Assembly: GCF_020151015.1 (NCBI RefSeq)
Contig: NZ_CP083746.1
Coordinates: forward strand, 755,001 to 819,000
From: Pseudomonas sp. p1(2021b)
GTDB taxonomy: Bacteria; Pseudomonadota; Gammaproteobacteria; Pseudomonadales; Pseudomonadaceae
Reading direction: 5' to 3'
Length of the DNA stretch: 64,000 bases
A model generated the notes under the pieces. The model was not told where the DNA came from and did not search any database. It saw only the letters and a program-made list of their open reading frames with translations. Shown here piece after piece: positions 61,910 through 64,000 of this stretch. The position numbers were made by a program, and so were the translations under genes. How positions within the stretch are numbered: position 1 is the stretch's first letter; the number at the start of each line of letters is the position of its first letter.

Positions 61910-62557
61910 TCAGTTGCTGGCAACTGGGCGGGTGACCCAGACCGGCGACAGGCTGCTGCCGGAACCGGTGACATAGAGCACCGCCGCTTCGCCGCGCTCG
62001 AGGGCGACAGGCTTGAGGTCGCTCACCTTCTTGTCGCCTTCGTACAGGGCCAGGTTGACTTTGACCGGGTTGATCTCGCGCTCGCCGCGGCCGTTGGCGG
62101 CGACCGTCTTGACCACTTCGGTCTTGCCGTCGGCAGTCTTGAGGGTCAGCGACTGGTCGGTGAGGTTCTGTACCCGCACCAGGGCCTTCTGCTTGTTCTT
62201 GAACGGTGGCTCCTCGATCAGCTGCGGGGTGCCGCTGGCGTTGTTGACCAGGGTGTAGTACTTGTCCGCGGCCAGCTTGACCGGGACGCTCTTGCCGCCG
62301 ACCTGGGCGGTGTAGTCACCGCCTGGCAGGAAGCTGAAGTCGCTGCTGGCCTGGGCGCCGACCTGCTTGATCTGGGTGTTGCCAACCGATGCGGCGGTCG
62401 GGGCGCTGGAAGCGTTGTACAGGCGAACGAAGGTCGAGCCCTTCGGCGCGCTCGGGCCATACAGCGCGGCATCGGCGCCGGCGAGGGCCTGCAGGGAGAG
62501 CAGGGACAGGCCTGCCGCGAGGGTGAACGCTTTGGCGAAGGAAGGTTTGTTGGTCAT
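61910..62557 (-). CDS. algF: alginate O-acetylation protein AlgF
   Basis: 215-aa periplasmic protein with signal peptide ending LQALA-G and the AlgF wording AALYGPSAPKGSTFVRLYNA and FLPGGDYTAQVGGK. Needed with AlgI, AlgJ and AlgX to acetylate alginate in the periplasm. Start ATG 62557 (MTNKPSF) has GAGG eight bases upstream; 62563 is possible. Confidence 0.95.
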   Translation of the reverse strand: MTNKPSFAKAFTLAAGLSLLSLQALAGADAALYGPSAPKGSTFVRLYNASSAPTAASVGNTQIKQVGAQASSDFSFLPGGDYTAQVGGKSVPVKLAADKYYTLVNNASGTPQLIEEPPFKNKQKALVRVQNLTDQSLTLKTADGKTEVVKTVAANGRGEREINPVKVNLALYEGDKKVSDLKPVALERGEAAVLYVTGSGSSLSPVWVTRPVASN

Positions 62558-62570
62558 GTGCATGTCCTCT

Positions 62571-63728
62571 TCAGTGAACCGTCCGATTGGACGACAGGGC
62601 CAGGTTTTCTTCGGTCTTGCGGGTGTTCTTCAGCTGCGCGATCCACTGCGGATCGAATGCGCTGAGGTCGTTCTTCATTGGCAGATAACGTTCCGGGAAT
62701 TCCCACACCACCACTTGCGGGGCGTTGTCCTTGAAGGCGTCGCTCTGCAGGTACTTGAGCATCGGCAGCAGCGGGCCATGGCCGTCTTCGGCGTAGTTGG
62801 CCACGTCGCTGCGCAATGCCTGCTGCAGGGCGCCAAGGAAGTTCCAGTGCGGGTTGGCGCTGTAGCTGGTGCCCACCAGCGCCACCGGGATCTGGGTGTC
62901 GGCGAACAGGGCATCGCCTGATTCACCCGCAGCTTCGGCCGGCCGGGTGGTGCGTTGCTGCAGGTTGTCCGGGCTCGGCAACAGGTTGCTGAACAGCGGG
63001 TCGAGCGGCAGGAAGTTGGTCAGGTCGCCTTTGTACGGGCTGGTGCCACCGGCCTCGGTGATGAACGGCTGCGGGTCGCCATTGAGCAGGTTCTGGCGCG
63101 ATACCGCCTCGGCCAGGGCCTGGGCCGCGACTTCGGCGCCCAGGGGCGTCCAGTGGGTGTCGGTGCGCAGGAATACCTGGCCACGGGCCTTGGCCTGCTC
63201 CAGCGGGGCCATCAGGTCCGGGGCGAACACACCGGCCTGGCGGGCCTGGGCGTGGAACTGGTTGTACAGGTCGCTGTGCAGGCTGGCCGGCAGGGCCTTG
63301 CCCAGGTACTCCGAATACACCCGTGCCTTGGCCGGGACGATCGCCAGTACCAACTGGGTGCCGTGGCGCTGCAGGGTGTCGCGCACGCCGCGGATCAGTG
63401 CCAGGTTCTCCTGCATCAGTTGCTCGGCGCCGGCGGTGGGCTTGAACTCCTCGTCGGTGAACAGCCACTGGTCGCGCCCCAGCACCACGCCCGGGCGGCC
63501 TTCGTTGAACAACTTGAAGTCCAGGGCTGCCCACAGGTTGGTGCCGATGCGCTTGATCGGGAACTGCTCGTCGTAGTGGGTCTCGGCGGCCTTGGCCAGC
63601 TTGCCGTTGAGCAGGGTCATCTGCTCGGTACGGTTGAAGCTCTCCAGGCCACCCACCGACCAGGCACCGAGCCCGGTCAGCAAGCCCAGGAACGACAGCG
63701 AATAGGTGATGCGTAGTGTCCGGTTCAT
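62571..63728 (-). CDS. algJ: alginate O-acetyltransferase AlgJ
   Basis: 385-aa SGNH-like acetyltransferase, membrane-anchored by an N-terminal helix (ITYSLSFLGLLTGLGAWSV) and acting in the periplasm. Catalytic residues visible: Asp-x-His in RTDTHWTPLG and the Ser of GTSYSANPHW. Receives acetyl groups from AlgI. Lies 10 bases from algI and 14 bases before algF. Confidence 0.95.
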   Translation of the reverse strand: MNRTLRITYSLSFLGLLTGLGAWSVGGLESFNRTEQMTLLNGKLAKAAETHYDEQFPIKRIGTNLWAALDFKLFNEGRPGVVLGRDQWLFTDEEFKPTAGAEQLMQENLALIRGVRDTLQRHGTQLVLAIVPAKARVYSEYLGKALPASLHSDLYNQFHAQARQAGVFAPDLMAPLEQAKARGQVFLRTDTHWTPLGAEVAAQALAEAVSRQNLLNGDPQPFITEAGGTSPYKGDLTNFLPLDPLFSNLLPSPDNLQQRTTRPAEAAGESGDALFADTQIPVALVGTSYSANPHWNFLGALQQALRSDVANYAEDGHGPLLPMLKYLQSDAFKDNAPQVVVWEFPERYLPMKNDLSAFDPQWIAQLKNTRKTEENLALSSNRTVH

Positions 63729-63738
63729 GATTTAGGCC

Positions 63739-64000
63739 TCAGAACTGGAAGTAGAGGAACGGTGAGTAGCTCTGTGCCGAGAGCTTGAGCACCGAGGCGA
63801 CGAACAGCAGCAGGACCAGGGCGCGGGTCATGACGCGAGTCCAGTCCAGGCCGATGGAGCCGTCGGCGTTGATCTGCACCGGGGTCGCCTTGGGCGTGGG
63901 CTTGGCGTTGCGGTAGAAGTCGCGCAGGCCGAACACCGCCAGGGTGATGTAGGCCACCACCAGGGTCGCGACTTGAAGGCCGGTGAGCTGGGCGCGGTTG
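63739..64000 (-). CDS. algI: AlgI acetyl transferase, C-terminal part
   Basis: Only the last 86 residues of AlgI, a membrane-bound O-acyltransferase (MBOAT) that moves acetyl groups across the inner membrane, are in the window; the gene continues past the right edge. Visible: a membrane helix (VATLVVAYITLAVFGLRDFY), a short cytoplasmic loop and the final helix with LKLSAQSYSPFLYFQF, typical AlgI ending. The catalytic His lies outside. Identification also rests on the gene order algI-J-F-A. Confidence 0.92.
   Translation of the reverse strand, partial: NRAQLTGLQVATLVVAYITLAVFGLRDFYRNAKPTPKATPVQINADGSIGLDWTRVMTRALVLLLFVASVLKLSAQSYSPFLYFQF

Noticed and set aside
60094..61935. Rightward frame of 613 codons opposite algA
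   Set aside because: Shadow of algA and neighbours; composition is His/Gln/Val-rich as typical of such shadows.

Overview
The window is chromosomal DNA of a Pseudomonas of the P. putida group. Evidence: the hmgR/hmgABC homogentisate cluster, FabV-type enoyl reductase, a short LOV photoreceptor almost identical in wording to the P. putida PpSB-LOV proteins as I recall them, the algI-J-F-A end of the alginate operon, DUF3509 and HopJ genes, and many copies of the short palindromic REP sequences of this group (stem GCGGG/CCCGC, often in head-to-head pairs).

Region 1 (1 to about 12.5 kb) is an integrated P4-like phage satellite whose integrase side lies beyond the left edge. Tightly overlapping rightward genes encode an AlpA regulator, a KilA-N protein, several small unknown proteins, a TOPRIM primase and a DUF927 helicase-like ATPase. 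Just downstream of the ATPase is a symmetrical array of 9-bp GTGGGAACA iterons, a likely origin. A structured RNA resembling the C4 antisense RNA of phages P1/P4 lies at 1.4-1.6 kb. The right part carries a lone lambda gpI-like tail assembly gene, an unknown gene and two lipoprotein genes, then 1.7 kb without convincing genes that is filled with about twenty different short direct-repeat doublets, each with period 10-14 bp (one 18 bp). A paired direct repeat and a tRNA-3'-end-like sequence near 12.4-12.5 kb may mark the right attachment site.

Region 2 (12.6-39 kb) is mostly core genome: a RelE/RelB toxin-antitoxin pair, a second C4-like RNA locus with coupled small genes, a methylenetetrahydrofolate-reductase-like gene divergent from metE with a twin MetR-like site, thiolase, PepSY and cytochrome b561 genes, fabV, a chromate transporter, the folM-DUF1244-hopJ operon, a light-sensing cluster (MerR/LitR-like, PilZ, LOV), flavodoxin, a LysR gene divergent from cidAB, hmgR divergent from hmgABC, an amino-acid dehydrogenase, and yebG with a LexA box.

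Region 3 (39.1-42.4 kb) is an AT-rich 2.8-kb insertion that splits the resident psiE. It has a 12-bp target duplication and short inverted ends but no transposase. It carries a diverged psiE copy and a protein joining an SMC/OLD-like ATPase to a TOPRIM/DUF4435-like domain, a plausible phage-defence effector.

Region 4 (42.5-64 kb) returns to core genes: DUF3509, a hibernation factor, an AraC regulator with an EamA exporter, a hydroxyacid dehydrogenase, an AaeAB-like efflux operon with its LysR gene, UspA, an EmrAB-type tripartite efflux operon with its own LysR gene, an SDR, and the alginate acetylation/precursor genes algA, algF, algJ and algI, the last cut by the right edge.
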